This document shows positions 9,009 to 22,195 of a stretch of 64,000 bases of DNA, piece by piece (position 1 is the first letter of the stretch; each line of letters begins with the position of its first letter). This DNA is from Cladopsammia gracilis (Eukaryota > Cnidaria > Anthozoa > Scleractinia > Dendrophylliidae), in NCBI GenBank assembly GCA_022457155.1, contig JAJGOT010000134.1:575001-639000 (forward strand), read 5' to 3'. The notes under the pieces are model-generated. The model was not told where the DNA came from and searched no databases. It saw only the letters and a list, made by a program, of their open reading frames with translations. A program made the translations under genes and the position numbers.

Positions 9009-11368
9009 AACACAGCACGCTAAGTGTGTCCTAAGACACGCTTTATGTGCATATTTAATTTGTTGAACAATGAAGGACACACTAGCTTTTGTTTTGGAGA
9101 TGTTAACACGCTAAACCTTTTGTTTGGATTAGCGTGCTAAAGCTTGTCACGCTTAGAGTGTGAGTTAGCACACTAGAACATGCTAGAGCAAAAAGAAGCA
9201 CTCTAAAACACGCTAGAGCAAACAGAAACATGGCAGAAAATTGCGATCTTGTCAACCATAATTATATCGAAATTTTGCGACAAAGAAAGAAGGAAAACGA
9301 CTAAGAAAATAAGCGTCCGATCGCCGAACGATGAACAGACCTAAAATTTCACAAATTGATCACCTTCCTTGTTGAAATCGTGATGTACTTAAAAATTTAA
9401 TATTAGCAGTTATTATGACCTTTGATATTCTTGATATTCACCGTGTTAGCTAGCAGACTTTCCGCATTAAACCATTCAAGACTTGTTACTTTGGCGGAGG
9501 AGCCCAAGTTATAAAATGCAGTTTGGTAGTGCACGAATTTGCAATCGGGCTCTAATCTCAGTCAAGCGTAACGACGAGAAGAATACTGGTGACATGGCGT
9601 CTCGGCTAGCTCCAACGCTTTCTTGATACGCTCGCCGGCGAAAATTAAATTCTAGTGGCAGATAAATTCTGACATCTTGATCGCTTACTCTTTAGCTGTA
9701 ATTCAGTCTTTAATTCAATTCAATCGATGGAATAATTATTATTTATTTAGACTCATTAGAATGGAACGGTCCGATTTATGACAATTTCCCATAAGTAAGC
9801 TAAAACAGGCGGACAAATCGTCACTTATATAAAATCGTCCATTACAAAAATACAGTTTCAAACGACTAGTTCTTTTAGATAAAACAATAAAATAACTTTC
9901 GCACTACATCGAGAAAGGTGCAACAAGATTTCTTCACGGCAGATTTTGATCACGTGCTAGGCAACGAGATCTGCTAACAGATCGAATTTCATTTGAACAC
10001 CTAAAGAATTATTTTGAACGGCTTGCAGTGAATACCCTGCGAGCACAGCCTCTTTCGATCCTCCTAGAAAAATCGGGAGGACGGCTGAAACAGAACAAAA
10101 ATTTCGAACGGCTGGCTGTGAACGGCTATGGGAAAATTTCGAATGGAGTGAGTTTTCAGTCAGAAAGCGAACAAAACCAAAATAGGTCACTTTATGTAAA
10201 CAAGGGCCCCAAGTGCCAGTGCGTAAGTCACGCAAAATTCATGTGTAAAATTATTTCTGAACTTCATGTTTACCAATTGTGAAGATAAATCTTGAATGAA
10301 ACTAAATATAATAATCGATGTCATACAGCGGGGAAAGGTACGTAGCAGAAAACACAGAAAACAAATGGAGCCCATTTAAGTTTGTTGTAGTTGTCAGGAA
10401 AAGTGCACGGAATTTGCATATGTCAGAAGAGTAATTTGAAACCTGAATACAGACTTTGTATGCGCTTCCATGAATTCTGTTTTCCTTGCAGTTTCGCTGG
10501 CCAAATTAAAATTAAGCTTTTCCAAATTCTACAAGCGTTAAATATAATCCTTGCACCCGCACTTCACGTATTAAAAGTCTTCACGTGTTCCACTTTACAA
10601 ATGTGCACCAACAGTCAACGACATACAAGACTATCCCAATACTCAGTGCACTGCAGATTTTCCAAGATATATACATTCCAATACGCCTAATACAACGACG
10701 CCCAAGTATACGCTCCCACAGCGTCTTGTTTTAAATATCCTGGATAAGAAGAATCTAAACGAATTATATCTTATTGCTCAATGTTTTCTTTCAAATCGAA
10801 GTCGGGGCAGGAACGTAATAGTGAGTTATTTTTAAACAACACGCATTGCCAAGTAAGCTTATTGCCTGCTTCTTCGCACTGCACCACGTTCTTATTAAGA
10901 CAGACTAAAACACTGAGTTCGAGAACTGCGTTAATAATAAAACCGAATCTCGCCTTATTTCGAAATTGCATCGCAACAACGGCGACCGATCGCGATAGTT
11001 TAGACAAGGTCAGGCTACAGTCAAATAATGCGGTCATTTTGAACTTAAACGAAACGGTAGGTAATTGTTTACATCAACGTGTAATCTCAGTACTCTCCCT
11101 GTATTTCGAAAACTTTCAGCACACCAGTAAATTTTGCGTGAGATCTCGCACGCTAGGCGTGTTATGCTATTTCGCATGTTAAGAGTGTTGTCGCACGCTA
11201 GCTTTTGTTTACGAAGGTTAACACGCTTCTTTGTTTGACTGCATTGTTCATATATACACGCTTTATTGTTCTTAGTGTGTCCGACGAAACAAGGGAGTTT
11301 GCTAATGAAGTGTGCTCTTGAACACACTTTAAGCGTGCTAAAACCAATTTCTTTTGTTTTAAAGTGGA

Positions 11369-11405
11369 AGCGTGTTGTGAGCGTGCTATCACCTTTATCC
11401 CTGTT
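11369..11405 (-). repeat. Right terminal inverted repeat (37 bp)
   Basis: Exact inverted match to 8972-9008. Confidence 0.88.
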
Positions 11406-11654
11406 AATGTGAAAACCAATCTTGTTTCTAGAGCCTCCTTCTCTACTGGGCGACACCAGGGAGAAGCGAGGGCTCTGGGAATATGACTGGTTTGAAATTC
11501 GAAAGTCAGTCATAGTCAATTTTGTACTTTATTTTCCTTTCTCTGTCTGAAGTAGGACACCGTCCTAGCGAATTCACCTCCCAAACAATCCAGTCACACT
11601 AGACAAATTAAACAATTTGGAATGAATTGCACAAAACAATTTTGATAATTCGCG

Positions 11655-11840
11655 TTTTCATTGGCATGAAGGGGCAGAACGCAGCTCTTACAAGGTCATT
11701 TCTCATTTTCTGAGAAAATAATAGAACAAACAACACAACAATGGACCCTAGCCCTGAAAACAATCATCGAGCTACGCGATACCCAGGTCCAATGAAATTA
11801 AAAGTTGTTAAGAGCTACGTGGTATCTGGACATGAAAACG
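11655..11840. repeat. Dispersed repeat, also at 37855-38010 and 50080-50225
   Basis: All three share GCTCTTACAAGGTC, AACAAACAACACAACAATGG, CCTAGCCCTGAAAACAA and GTGGTATCTG in the same order. The copy here is the most diverged; the other two lie in duplicated segments A and B. Confidence 0.75.
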
Positions 11841-12200
11841 ACAACGAGATTGTGTAGAGTGTGCAGTTGGTAGCTCGCTGTCAAAACTCGACATTTCGTT
11901 GGTTAGTTTACCTGGAAAAACCAATCGACCCTACTATCCATGCAGGCTTTTACCAAGAAAAATTATGTTGTTTGCCATGGCGTGACCACTAGAATTTCCC
12001 TAGATAAATTTTACCCATTTTTGAGTCTCTGACGTGACTTTCAATGGCGGTCTTGAAATTTCAGGAATATGCAAATTTAATGATGGACAGTACAAATGCG
12101 AAAAGTACGGCCGAAAAAAAAACCGTTTTTCCTTGATCAGATTGAAAAGCGGTTTAGAGAGATTGCTAAATACAATATTTCCTTCCGAATAACAATAATT

Positions 12201-12314
12201 GGTGGTTTGCACGTCATAAACAGTAGAAGTCGTTTACATAAAAATATAATTTTATTCCCAAAGAATAGTAATTCCATTGTCGTGACCCACAAGATAGCCG
12301 ACGTGCAAACCACC
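12201..12314. repeat. Small inverted repeat (14-bp arms)
   Basis: GGTGGTTTGCACGT at 12201-12214 is an exact inverted copy of 12301-12314. This may be a remnant of a short element. Confidence 0.5.
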
Positions 12315-12567
12315 AGTAGTCAATGTCATTAAACAGGAACTATCGTTATTCTTTCGATCGCCGACAGCATTATAAAACGGGTGGATCGTGCGTTCTCTAT
12401 ATAGCTACCAGTGTTATGAAAAAGGTACGTCTTCGCGTGTTACGGTGACTGACGCTCACAAGGCTCACGACAGGTTCAGGATTAAAGTTGCTTTTAACTC
12501 TTTATTTCCCAAAAGTGCCGCCAAAAATCAAAATTCAAGAAAAATCCCAAATTTCATGTTGTAAAAT

Positions 12568-12665
12568 ATTATAAAATGGTGCTACCATGCAAAAGTACTG
12601 CTGAAGAGGTTTCGTTTGAATGGTCACACCATAGGATTTCGTTGACAGACTCAAAAGTTAGAACT
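12568..12665 (-). repeat. Single unit of the 88-bp satellite, reverse orientation
   Basis: ATGGTGCTACCATGCAAAAG, GAAGAGGTTTCGTTTGAATG and GGTCACACCATAGGATTTCG are the inverse of the unit seen downstream of GT31 genes 2, 3 and 4. Confidence 0.75.
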
Positions 12666-13370
12666 ACACATCATGTCTCCTCTGGGAAAATCTCTAGGAG
12701 TGAAAGTGTTAAGATGACAAAATATTTTTACTTTCACAATACATCTGCCATGTTCTTATTTCTCAGTTCCAGTTTGTTCACAGTTCTCTTACATGTTCGT
12801 AAAGTTCCTTTCTTTTTGTTCGGTTCTAAACACTTCTTCAGTCTCTGGCTTTTATTCCACTACATTTTTTACATTGTTTCTTCTCTAGTTTTACGGTCTT
12901 CAAAGCAAGCATTTTATTATGTTTTTCTAAGCTTAGCCGAATAACAATTTGCTTAGCCAAAGGGCAAATGGATCTTGCCACAAGACTAGATGAGATAGCT
13001 GATATATATTTCTTTTCTTTTTTCCGTAAAACATTCTAAGTTATTTAACTAAATATAACAATAATATTTTGATTGCCAGAGGAAAATATAACTTAAAGTA
13101 GAAGACTGCCTAGTCAAACTTAACTATAAATGTAGTGAACAAACTTCACAAATTTAACTAAAGGTGGCGCATAAACAGACTGAGGTTCCTTAATAATTCA
13201 TATAAACTAAGGAAATTAAACGCAAAAAGTGTCGTTCAACATAAATTCTAGAAAATAGATAAAAAACAATATGTTTCCCAAAGTCAAAATCCCGAGGCAC
13301 CAAGTCTCAAGAAGAAAACGACACGATAGACATTTTCGCCAATACAACTCTTTAAGAATATAATTATTAT

Positions 13371-13401
<31 letters not shown>

Positions 13402-13669
13402 AATAACACAATTTGTATTACGCAAATTTCATGAAAATGTTCAACTGCGCATAACAATGATTGGATAAAAATAAATAAATAAATAAATAGAAATCTTAAC
13501 ACTAATCTATTACTGATAAAATTAATAAAAATACAAAACATACCACATTAAAAATACAAAAACCTACAAAATACAAAGCTATGATAAAAAATGCTAAGCG
13601 AAAAAGGTGCGTTTTTAACATACTACCCCGGAAGACCATTGATAATAGTTTTACGGCTAAAATGAGGCG

Positions 13670-13930
13670 ATATCACGCAAGCTTGAGCGTTATAATAGTT
13701 TTATAATTCAACACATTGATAACAGAGCACAGTTTGAAGAAAAAATATCGCCGACAAGCCTTTTATTAAAAAAAAAAGCTTTTACCGCGCGAAACTTGCA
13801 ACATCACACAGTTTATGAATGAAAGTGGCGCCTATGTCAATATTGTGCAAGCTTGAACACTATAACTGTTTTTTAATTCAACACATTGATAACAAATCAC
13901 AGTTTCGAGAAAAAAATCATTGAGATATGT
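13670..13930. repeat. Tandem duplication, about 170-bp period
   Basis: GCAAGCTTGA...TTCAACACATTGATAACA...CACAGTTT is present at about 13677-13735 and again at about 13847-13905. Confidence 0.65.
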
Positions 13931-15261
13931 ATACAACCTTTCATTAAGTAAAAAGGCTAACTACAATATTTTACCTCGCACCATTTCTTAAACAACAAGC
14001 AGTGAATGCCGAAACTTTTGCCAAGCTAAAATTAATTTAGCGTACACAATCAGTTGACAGTTTCTACGAAGAGCTTTCGTCTACTCAAAGAACGGGACAG
14101 AGTAGTGACTACAAGAATTAAAACACAGTAAAATGGCATAATGTCTTAGTTACAAGTGTTTCGTATCTTAAAAAGTTCAATTCAGAATCAAAACAAATTG
14201 AACAAACACACGGCTACGAACCTAAACATAACGGCGAAAAGTCGGAAAGAACTGTAGCGTGGAGAGTAAGCTTACAAAAATTCGCAGCTAAAGGATACAA
14301 GAAACGGTTAAAACATCGTACCTGTAGTTGATTTAGCTTTTTAGTCCCTTCCATAAGCACCAAATATTCAAACATCGAAGTACGAGCTGAGTCGATCAAT
14401 GTTGTTTACAAACTTGGAATGCTCGTTTTTTAGCTCCCACAGCCGTAATGACGAGATCAGAAACTTTTCTGAGGAAACATCAAGTCTATATCATATTCCA
14501 GAGGTGATTACCAAGGGAATTTCACGAAAATTGTGCTCCTTCATTCACTTCTTGTCGAGCGGTTAAACTTTGAACCAGTTTTCATTCAGCTACGCCAAGA
14601 AACACTGCGACCGCGACAACGCGAAAATTTCGCGCCTTTTTTGTCCATTCATGTGAACGGTATTTTTCTCTTTTCTTTTCTTCTCTTTTCCCTTTTTTAA
14701 CTAATAGTTCACGCACTTTTTCGCCAAAAAACACGAAATTGCAGGCAGCAGTCATTTTCACTTTCCTTCAAAATGCGCCATCGCTGGTTATACGTCATGT
14801 AGACATAACGTATATCGATAACTTTTTTTACCATATTTGGGCAGTGTATCAATGTGTTGAATTATAATGTTATTTATATCTCGTTAATAGCGACATGCAA
14901 TTTTAATCTATTATTTTTAATATATTTCATAAAGTTATTGCGTGTTTTTTTCCTGTGGCCAACGCCGAGTTTTGTGGTGACCAAAGTGGCCATATTGTCC
15001 ACAACAACGTGGCACAAGATAATCATTATTATTTTTAAGTTTGACAAACAAATACCTGCATTATGTCAACAAAGGCTATATTTTTTATAAACAAATTTTA
15101 TTGAAGCTGAAGTTAATATTACATACATTATGCTAAAACTGACGGAAATTGCGCTTGCATTAAATTTAGCCAACATGAGTTACGCTAACCGTGAATAAAT
15201 AAAACTAAAAGAGAAAGCAATTATAAAATTAAAGTTACAAGACTTCACAATTATGATTCAG

Positions 15262-15297
15262 TGCAGTAATTAATTAATTAATTAATTAATTAATTAT
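15262..15297. repeat. TAAT microsatellite
   Basis: Uninterrupted TAAT/ATTA units. Confidence 0.85.
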
Positions 15298-16381
15298 ACA
15301 AGACATAACTTTGTCGCTCATGTTTTTTTTAACTGCTACTATCTACAGCTACATATATTTACTGTATAAAACATTTCCATTTCATATTAAAACAAGTAAA
15401 TTTGTTTGCCCGTATGGCAATATATTTTTCTAAATTTACTTTTTCTCACACGGAGGCAAAAAAAAAAATCATCCGTAAATTGGCATTTTTTGTCTTTTTT
15501 TTTTTTTGCGCAAATGTACAGGATGTATTTGCCAAGGAGAATAAGGTGGTTGAGGGTTTGAAGCGAAGATGAGCCTTTTAAGACAAAGTCAGTATACTAT
15601 TTCGTATTCTGTAATGGTTGTCGCAATCTGTCTCATCAGGCGACTGCTTATCAAATCACTTAACGTTCATGATTAGTACAAATAAGTAGACAAACCTATT
15701 ACTTTTGAAGGTGAAAATTTATCCGCCATAAGCCTTTAAGATTCAATTGCCACCCAAACCCCAACTCTTCCCTCTTCCAAACACACACAGTACACACTTA
15801 CATACATACACAAAACTAAACATGGTCTTACCACCTAACAAACAGATTAACTTTGAAAAAGCTCGGTTTTAATAAAGAAAAATTTTGGAATAGTATTTGC
15901 TAATTCAGCATAAAAGGAAACCCCTCAACATCCCATAAACAATTGCCACCCAATAATGATCCAACTGTCGACTACATGAAAAAACAAATAACGTGAGAAA
16001 TTTGTTATCCATGTGACAGCTGTCACCGTAAAAATCTGTCCACCTTTCACAAATTTTAATCTCTTCTGTTAATTATGCTCTTGTCAGATGTGTACTGTGG
16101 ACACATTCTCGAATCACTAAGCACTCATGTTTGGTCTAAAAGAGCGAACTTTCTAAGCAGTTCCAAACTAACTCAGGAATACGAAATGGAGCACAAGGTT
16201 TAAATGATGAAGTTCATGTTCGCAACTTGTTAACTATTGTTTCGTGAACCAATAGAGTGGTGCGTTCCAACCTGGCTATTACGGTGATCGAACAGAAATA
16301 TTACACAAAGCTTCTTAATTATTACCAGTATTATTTTCTATTTTTTTAATATTTTTCTTTTTCAGAATCAACTTCACAAAG

Positions 16382-19300
16382 ATGTCCTCAAAAAGGAATA
16401 CGCCACGCAGGCGTCCATCGAAAAATCATCTCTGTCGTTATTTCTGTGCCGGATTTCTTTCTGCAACGCTCATGATGACGTTAATTTATTTTAATATAAG
16501 TGAGAGCTATAATTACATGCGACCAGCAATTGCTTCTTATCATAGCTTATTATCCCGCGCGAGATTTACGCCAGATGAAAAAATGAACTTAAGTCACCTT
16601 CAGACATTGAGAGATATGTTCACAAACGGGATGAAAAAGCAAAGAGATTTACATGTAAAGCTGAATAAAAGCAGTTGCATGTCAATGGATCCAGCCGATT
16701 TTAGCGACTTAGAGGAGCTCGAGCAGAAGACAAAAGTTTTACTTGTGGTGATAGTATCCACTGCTCCAACCAGACAGGACAGAAGAGCAGCTATACGAGA
16801 AACATGGTGGAGCAAATGCAAAGGAACGGTGAGTTTTTTCGGAAGATTATCATTTGATGAAACATAAATAACCAGTTTTATGCAAATAATGCCCTTGCTA
16901 ATGGCGACGTCCATGAAATAAATAGAGGCACTAAAGCCACAAGGATTTCATCATAAAACAGACTCCGAAGCTGCAGCCACTTTGATCTGAAGGTTGTCGG
17001 TCTAAGGCACTTTACATGACTCCTTTATTTACAAACATCGTCAAAAAAGCAAAGAGCTGATGCGGTTCTGTCCTCGTGTACCGGTAACAAAAAGAACGAA
17101 ACAAAGACTAAACAATAAACTACACGAAAACAATAGATCACAAACAAAGAGAATACAATGTAAAATCCCTCGTGTACCGGTACACCAGGACACAGCCGCT
17201 GATGCTTCATAACAAAGACCCAATGCATATGCTAATCTACATATTAATATAAAAGGAAAACTTAATCACATAAACCTAAAACACAAAATACCAAGCACTG
17301 AAGTACAAAGAAAAAATAAATCGTTTCACAGTAAATAAGGCATAGAAAGTTAACAGCACATCTTGACACTTTATTGTCAGTTTCGACAAAATATTGAAAT
17401 TGTAAATAAAAACCCATTTAAATGAACGAACATCATCAAATGTCGTCAAACTGTTGTTTCTTTGCTTTTTTACGGCATTTTAGTAAATTTTGGTTTTCTG
17501 GTTTGTTTTCACCTAAAAATGTATACACTAATACAAACCGGGAGAGGGAGAGGAATCCGAATTCAGAATTGGAAACACTTTGATGTAAAAGATTTGTATT
17601 CAAAGGAAGTGACGTTTCCATGGAAACTATATTTTGATAAGAATGTTTATTGAAATAAAATTCAAATATTGACTTTTTACTTACTTTAATTAAACGGAAA
17701 CATTTTCGAAAGAAGTGTCATTTCCATGGTAACCATATTTTAATAAGAATGTCTATTCAAGTAAAATTCAAATATTGACCTTTCTACTTACTTTTAAACG
17801 AAAACATTTTTTTTTAATTTAAGATAATTTTAATATTTTTCTTGTGATTTTGATTCGTTTTGATTCAATTGTTACGCTAAATAGGATTAAACGATGGCCA
17901 TGAGACTTATAGTGCAGCTTATAGTACAACCAAAACGTTCTTAGTTAAAATACGTCACGTGACGTAATGTTGTCACATGATGACACAATTCATGTATCAT
18001 GTGACAACATCACGTCACGTGATCTCCTTTAACTAAGAAACTTTTGGACGAACTATAAATCCTCCAAGTTTCATGGCCATCACTTAACCAGCCTTGGAGG
18101 GGAGTGGGGGCTAAGTTTCAAACAGTCATAACTTTTTAAATATCAAATCAAGTGCCATCGAACTTCGTGACTTTTCCCACAGCGTTAACCATGAAACTGA
18201 TGATCCGCTTACCATTCATTCCAAATTATTAAGTGCAGTGAAAGTTTCATTTTAAAAATACGGTTTCTGCAAACGACTTTTTTTTGGTTTGAACTGGCCT
18301 GGAATTAATTTTGATTAAGTTTTACTTTCTCTTAGCTGGTAGAACTGTCAGCTTTATACCTCAGCTTGCTTGAGATCCTGTCACAATCCAAGATAAATTT
18401 AACGGCTTTTTACTCGTTGCGCAGCCGACGAGTTATAAATTCGGTTGATTCTTCTTCATCGTAGTCATAAATCTCAATGTTTTTTAAAGTTTCCCGTATC
18501 CCGCGGGACGATACACACTAGGCTGATTGGTTGACACGCGACCTTGTGATCTCGCTCTTGCATGATTTGAAGATGGCGGCAAAATCTCCCCGAAGCAGAA
18601 GGAAGAATTACAGCGTACAAATTTTAAAGACAATGCAAAGCGTTCATGGATGGGTAGGACCGTTGGATATTATGTTCGCCGCTTATTGCTGTGGGATTTT
18701 TGTTCCGGCAAGTTTTGTGTTTTATATTACTTGCCATTTTAGTTATCAATCGTGGTTTCAAGTGTCGGCTGCTGAATGCAGTGAATGTTGTGTGGTCTTA
18801 GCTTTTAGACGTATTTTACTCGGGAATCAACGCTGCAATGGGTTAAGTCGCCACGAGTTCAAGTTTTGTGTAACTAGCGCTTCCTGTCTTTGATTGACGT
18901 CCACTAAAACTCAACTTTATCCGCCTCAGTTTAACGGTGGTTTGGTTATAGCTGTAAATTTTATCTGGTATGACATTTAATTGTTTACGTGACTTGATGT
19001 TTCCATGGCAATAGTATTTTGACAGCCATATTTTTTAAATTCGCATTTTTTTTTACCTTTTAATAAAAAAAAAAACATGTTTGCGGGCCGCAAACGGAAT
19101 AGGTTTGGACGTGCCATATACTCTTTATGTTTCTGATTGACATAAAGGCTAAATAGGATGAAATTTCTAAATAGGATGAAATACCACGCCTGAATAGGGT
19201 TAAAGTAATAGCAGATAGAAAATGTGTGCTTATTAGTAAGAAAAATTTAAATATTTCGCTGTATTATATTTTCAGATATCATGCAGGTTCTTCACTGACG

Positions 19301-20067
19301 GCCTGAGGGTCTCCAAAGAACAAACGCAGCAACTTGCACAAGAAAAACGAATTCACAAGGACATAGAGTTTCAACCCATCGTTGGAGGAAGAACGTTTGG
19401 CCTTCGATATCTCTACCATGTCATGTGGGCAAGTGCCAAATATGACTTCTCATATTTTCTCCGAATTGACGATGATTATTTTGTATGCATCGAGAGACTC
19501 TTGCATGAATTAGATTACAGGCCGGGTAAGGTGTTAAGCTGGGGTTGGTATCACTGTAACTTCAGAAACCTGCTCTACGCAGACGAAGCCTGGACTTTGT
19601 TTAGTCGTGACGTCATCGAACGTTTCCTTTCGCAAGATCCCAACGAAATCTTATGCCATCCTCACGCGGATCAGCAAATCGCAATTTGGATCAACAACGT
19701 CTACAAAAATAGGACAACTTTGATTTACTTTGACGATCGAAGACTTCATAATTATCCTCCCGCTAAAGAAATGGAAAAGTTTAAATCTGCAACTCGCGTT
19801 TGTGATTCTTTCATGGGAGTGCATGGGAGTTCGCCAGAGCTGATGCGCAGATTTTGGAATAACAGTAGCGATGGAGCGAAGGAAATCACGGCTCTTACAA
19901 ACATTTCACAAACGTGCGATAAACCAAATGTATTCGATATTTCCTTGATGGTTAAAGCTTTCAAGTTTGATTTAAAGCCATGCATAGAAAACCCACAATG
20001 GAATCCTGAAGAACAAATGTGGCTTGGAATACACGCTGGTGTCAGTAAAACAACCTCACCATGTTAA
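16382..20067 (+). CDS. GT31 glycosyltransferase (beta-1,3-galactosyltransferase-like), gene 1
   Basis: Two coding exons: 16382-16828 (149 codons) and 19276-20067 (263 codons plus stop), joined in phase 0 across an AG/GTGAGT donor and TTTTCAG acceptor; product 412 residues. A type II membrane anchor lies at about residues 19-37 after a basic N-tail, as expected for a Golgi enzyme. Exon 1 ends with a VSTAPTRQDRRAAIRETWW box, the N-terminal hallmark of GT31 enzymes. Exon 2 carries the metal/UDP-sugar-binding acidic motif RIDDDYF (Asp 214-216) and a later HADQQIAIWI segment (Asp 281) where other GT31 enzymes have their EDV motif. The enzyme should add a sugar from a UDP donor to a glycan; donor and acceptor cannot be told from sequence. 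A splice acceptor at 16364-16365 implies an upstream non-coding exon. This is the most diverged of four paralogues and has a 2.4 kb intron. Confidence 0.9.
16829..19275 (+). other. Intron of GT31 gene 1, repeat-filled
   Basis: 2447 bp against about 160-185 bp in genes 2-4. It contains a duplicated block with about 105-bp spacing (17620-17685 and 17730-17790), a near-palindromic element at 17888-18087, and a short piece of the dispersed repeat also at 21010 and 60355. An ORF at 18531-18893 encodes an unrecognised cysteine-rich stretch and is probably not a gene. Confidence 0.75.
17888..18087. repeat. 200-bp inverted-repeat element with CACGTGAC core
   Basis: GATGGCCATGAGACTT (17893) pairs with AAGTTTCATGGCCATC (to 18081). 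Further in, TTCTTAGTTA, GTCACGTGACG and ATGTTGTCACATGAT pair with their inverses on the other arm. It is a small foldback element or MITE inside the GT31-1 intron. Confidence 0.65.
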
Positions 20068-20157
20068 TCATTGAATGATTTTAATTTTAATATAATGAAG
20101 TCTTAGGATTAAATGCGAGACTGTGAATTTTTTCAGTGTTTAAACTGATCGTGTTTA

Positions 20158-20163
20158 AATAAA
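20158..20163 (+). terminator. Polyadenylation signal of GT31 gene 1
   Basis: AATAAA lies about 90 bases after the stop codon. Confidence 0.55.
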
Positions 20164-21009
20164 GTATCTCAGACTACATACTACTACCACTACTACCCTC
20201 TTGAGGACTAAAAAAGAATTAACTAACAGTTAAGTTAACGATTCATGTTGCTAGATACAAATCCTGACCAATATGGATCAGTTCCACTTTAACTCATGTG
20301 GATGAAAGTTAGTTTGATCATTCAATGATAATATATATAGATAGGCTGAGCCTAACAGCGTCGCTTTCTGAACAAGCTAAACTAAGGTGAAACTTAACTA
20401 GAGAGAAAGGTCGGAAGCACAAGAATTAGGATTGACGACCGGGCTATTTTTCAATTTTTGCAATTCTCAAAAACAGTTTCGCGACCGTCTGCACAGTACA
20501 TTTAGACCGTACCAACGTTCACAAAAACAACTTTTTCTACGTCTAGAGTAACTAGTACGACTACTTTCCGAATAAAATACACTTGTTGCTTGTCAAAAAT
20601 TGCACGAGAAACTGATTTGGAAATCAAAATTGCAAAAATACACAAACATATTTGCATAAGGCGACGCGAGTGAAGATAGAACTATAAAATCCAAGTCTTG
20701 TTTTGTTTACATAAAATCGCTTTTCAATCTATGTAATGAATGAACAAACACATAAAACTGGACAACTCAATCTTCTTTCGAAAAAAATTTATTCAAATCT
20801 CCATTAGTTTATGTTTAAAAGCAAAACGGTACCATTTATAGCGCATCGAGTTCGAGCTGCCTTCGTTGAAATTCAAGAAATCGATACAACTGAATTTAAG
20901 CACGTTTTAAAAACAATTCTCCATAACTAACAAGAACGCAAAGAAAAAGTCATCGCAGATTGATATCAACATAAATTCCCATCGAAAAATGTAATCTGTT
21001 TTAAATACA

Positions 21010-21480
21010 TATTAACTTCCTTAATATATATTCAAACGCCATCAAACTTTGTGGCTTTTCCTAAAATTTATCTGGCAACAATTTCATATGACAAATTTTT
21101 GATCACGTGACTTGATGTTTTCATGACAACAAGATTTTGACAGCCATGTTTTTTGAAATTTGCATATTTATACCTTTGAACGAAGAAAAACAATGTTTAT
21201 TGGTATAACTTTTGTATTTTTACGTCATTTAGCGTTTATTTATTGGTTTTCATTAATTTTGGGTGAATTTGGACGGTTTTTAAGAGGTTTTAAAAAAAAT
21301 TCAGAAATCCAAGATAGCAGATTCAAGGTGGCGGCCGCATAACTAATTACCTAATAACTTCGTCATATGACATCATCGTTCCATTGTGCGAACCGCAAAG
21401 GAGACAGTTTTGGACGTACTATTTACCCTCTAGGTTTCATTGTCATAGCCTTAATGTTCTTGAAGTTACGAAGGGGGGGC
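21010..21480 (+). repeat. Dispersed repeat shared with 60355-61180
   Basis: Both copies share ATTCAAACGCCATCAAACT-like sequence, TTTATCTGGCAACAATTT, GATCACGTGACTTGATGTTT, TTTTGACAGCCATGTTTTTT and TAGGTTTCATTGTCATAGCC in the same order. The copy at 60355 is interrupted by another element (60405-60758); this one is the empty site. Confidence 0.8.
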
Positions 21481-21999
21481 ACATTGAAGTTATTAAGCTA
21501 TTTCTAAAGTCGCGTGACCTATTTACCCTTATTACGTGATTGCCATTAAACTTGGACATGTACGCAAGGCTATTCCATGACCAGCACCAAAGATGCTAAA
21601 GGTTGGCGCTCAAAAGGTTTTAATTTGATTTAACGTTCAATAACAGGTCACGTGACTGATATTCGAACGTCACGAATGTTTCACAATATTGCTTAGAAAT
21701 TATTAGGAACTTATTGAACGACGACTTCCTTTTCAAATGAAACTATGCCAAATGAGCAGGTAAACCATGCCTTAACTTGCTTGAGCCTGAAAGCTCTTTT
21801 TTTTTTCACTAAAGCGGCTTCTGAGTATCCCTTAATTAGTATCCCCTGTCTTGAGTAGCAAACCGCGAAAAATTCAGGGAAATAACGAATTTAATTTAAA
21901 CTCAGCAAAACAGAAATTTTTGTCCCAGCTAACGTGACATTCGCAGTGTAACCGCGCGAAAAACAAAGCCTCCCTTTCGTTTCAAAATTGCTAAGATCC

Positions 22000-22195
22000 C
22001 GGATGTTGCGTGACGTCGTACGCACATGTTTTGCGACGTCATACGCGCCCGCGGGCTAGCCCTGCCCAACGCGGGCGGCGGGCGGCACACGCGCCCGCGA
22101 AACATACCGCTAGCCATGACCATGAAAAATGATTCTATGAGTATGGGGCTCCGCAGCGGGCCTTCGGCCCGCGAAAGCTCCGCTAATAATACTTT
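22000..22195. other. GC-rich patch with stem-loop
   Basis: GCGCCCGCGGGCTAGC and related GC-rich words at 22045-22105 are followed by the hairpin CGCAGCGGGCCTTCGGCCCG (22152-22171) in otherwise AT-rich DNA. ATGGGGCTCCGC (22143) recurs inverted as GCGGAGCCCCTATG (22454-22467), so 22143-22467 may be a small element. A run of about 15 Gs sits inside it at 22284. Confidence 0.4.

Larger units (their letters stand above)
8972..11405. mobile_element. 2.4 kb DNA transposon with 37-bp TIRs and CACGCTA subterminal repeats
   Basis: Positions 8972-9008 (AACAGGGATAAAGGTGATAG onward, ending AACACGCT) are an exact inverted copy of 11369-11405. Inside each end, over about 250 bp, short words CACGCTA, GCGTGCTA, CACACTA and ACACGCTTT occur many times in both orientations (9000-9200 and 11150-11370). 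Subterminal arrays of short words are typical of transposase binding zones in CACTA, hAT and related elements. The interior (about 2 kb) has only short ORFs (longest about 160 codons at 11034-11519, minus) and none resembles a transposase, so the element is probably non-autonomous. Flanks do not show a clear target duplication, so the superfamily is not assigned. Confidence 0.8.
12666..16360. other. AT-rich non-coding stretch
   Basis: It contains ATT-type microsatellites (13370-13410), AATA runs near 13470, a 170-bp-spaced duplication at 13670-13930, a TAAT microsatellite (15262-15297) and A/T runs. No gene is recognised. The last few hundred bases (about 16200-16380) resemble the DNA upstream of GT31 gene 2. 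Confidence 0.5.

Noticed and set aside
18531..18893. 120-codon ORF in the GT31-1 intron
   Set aside because: No domain, no paralogue in the introns of genes 2-4 and surrounded by repeats.
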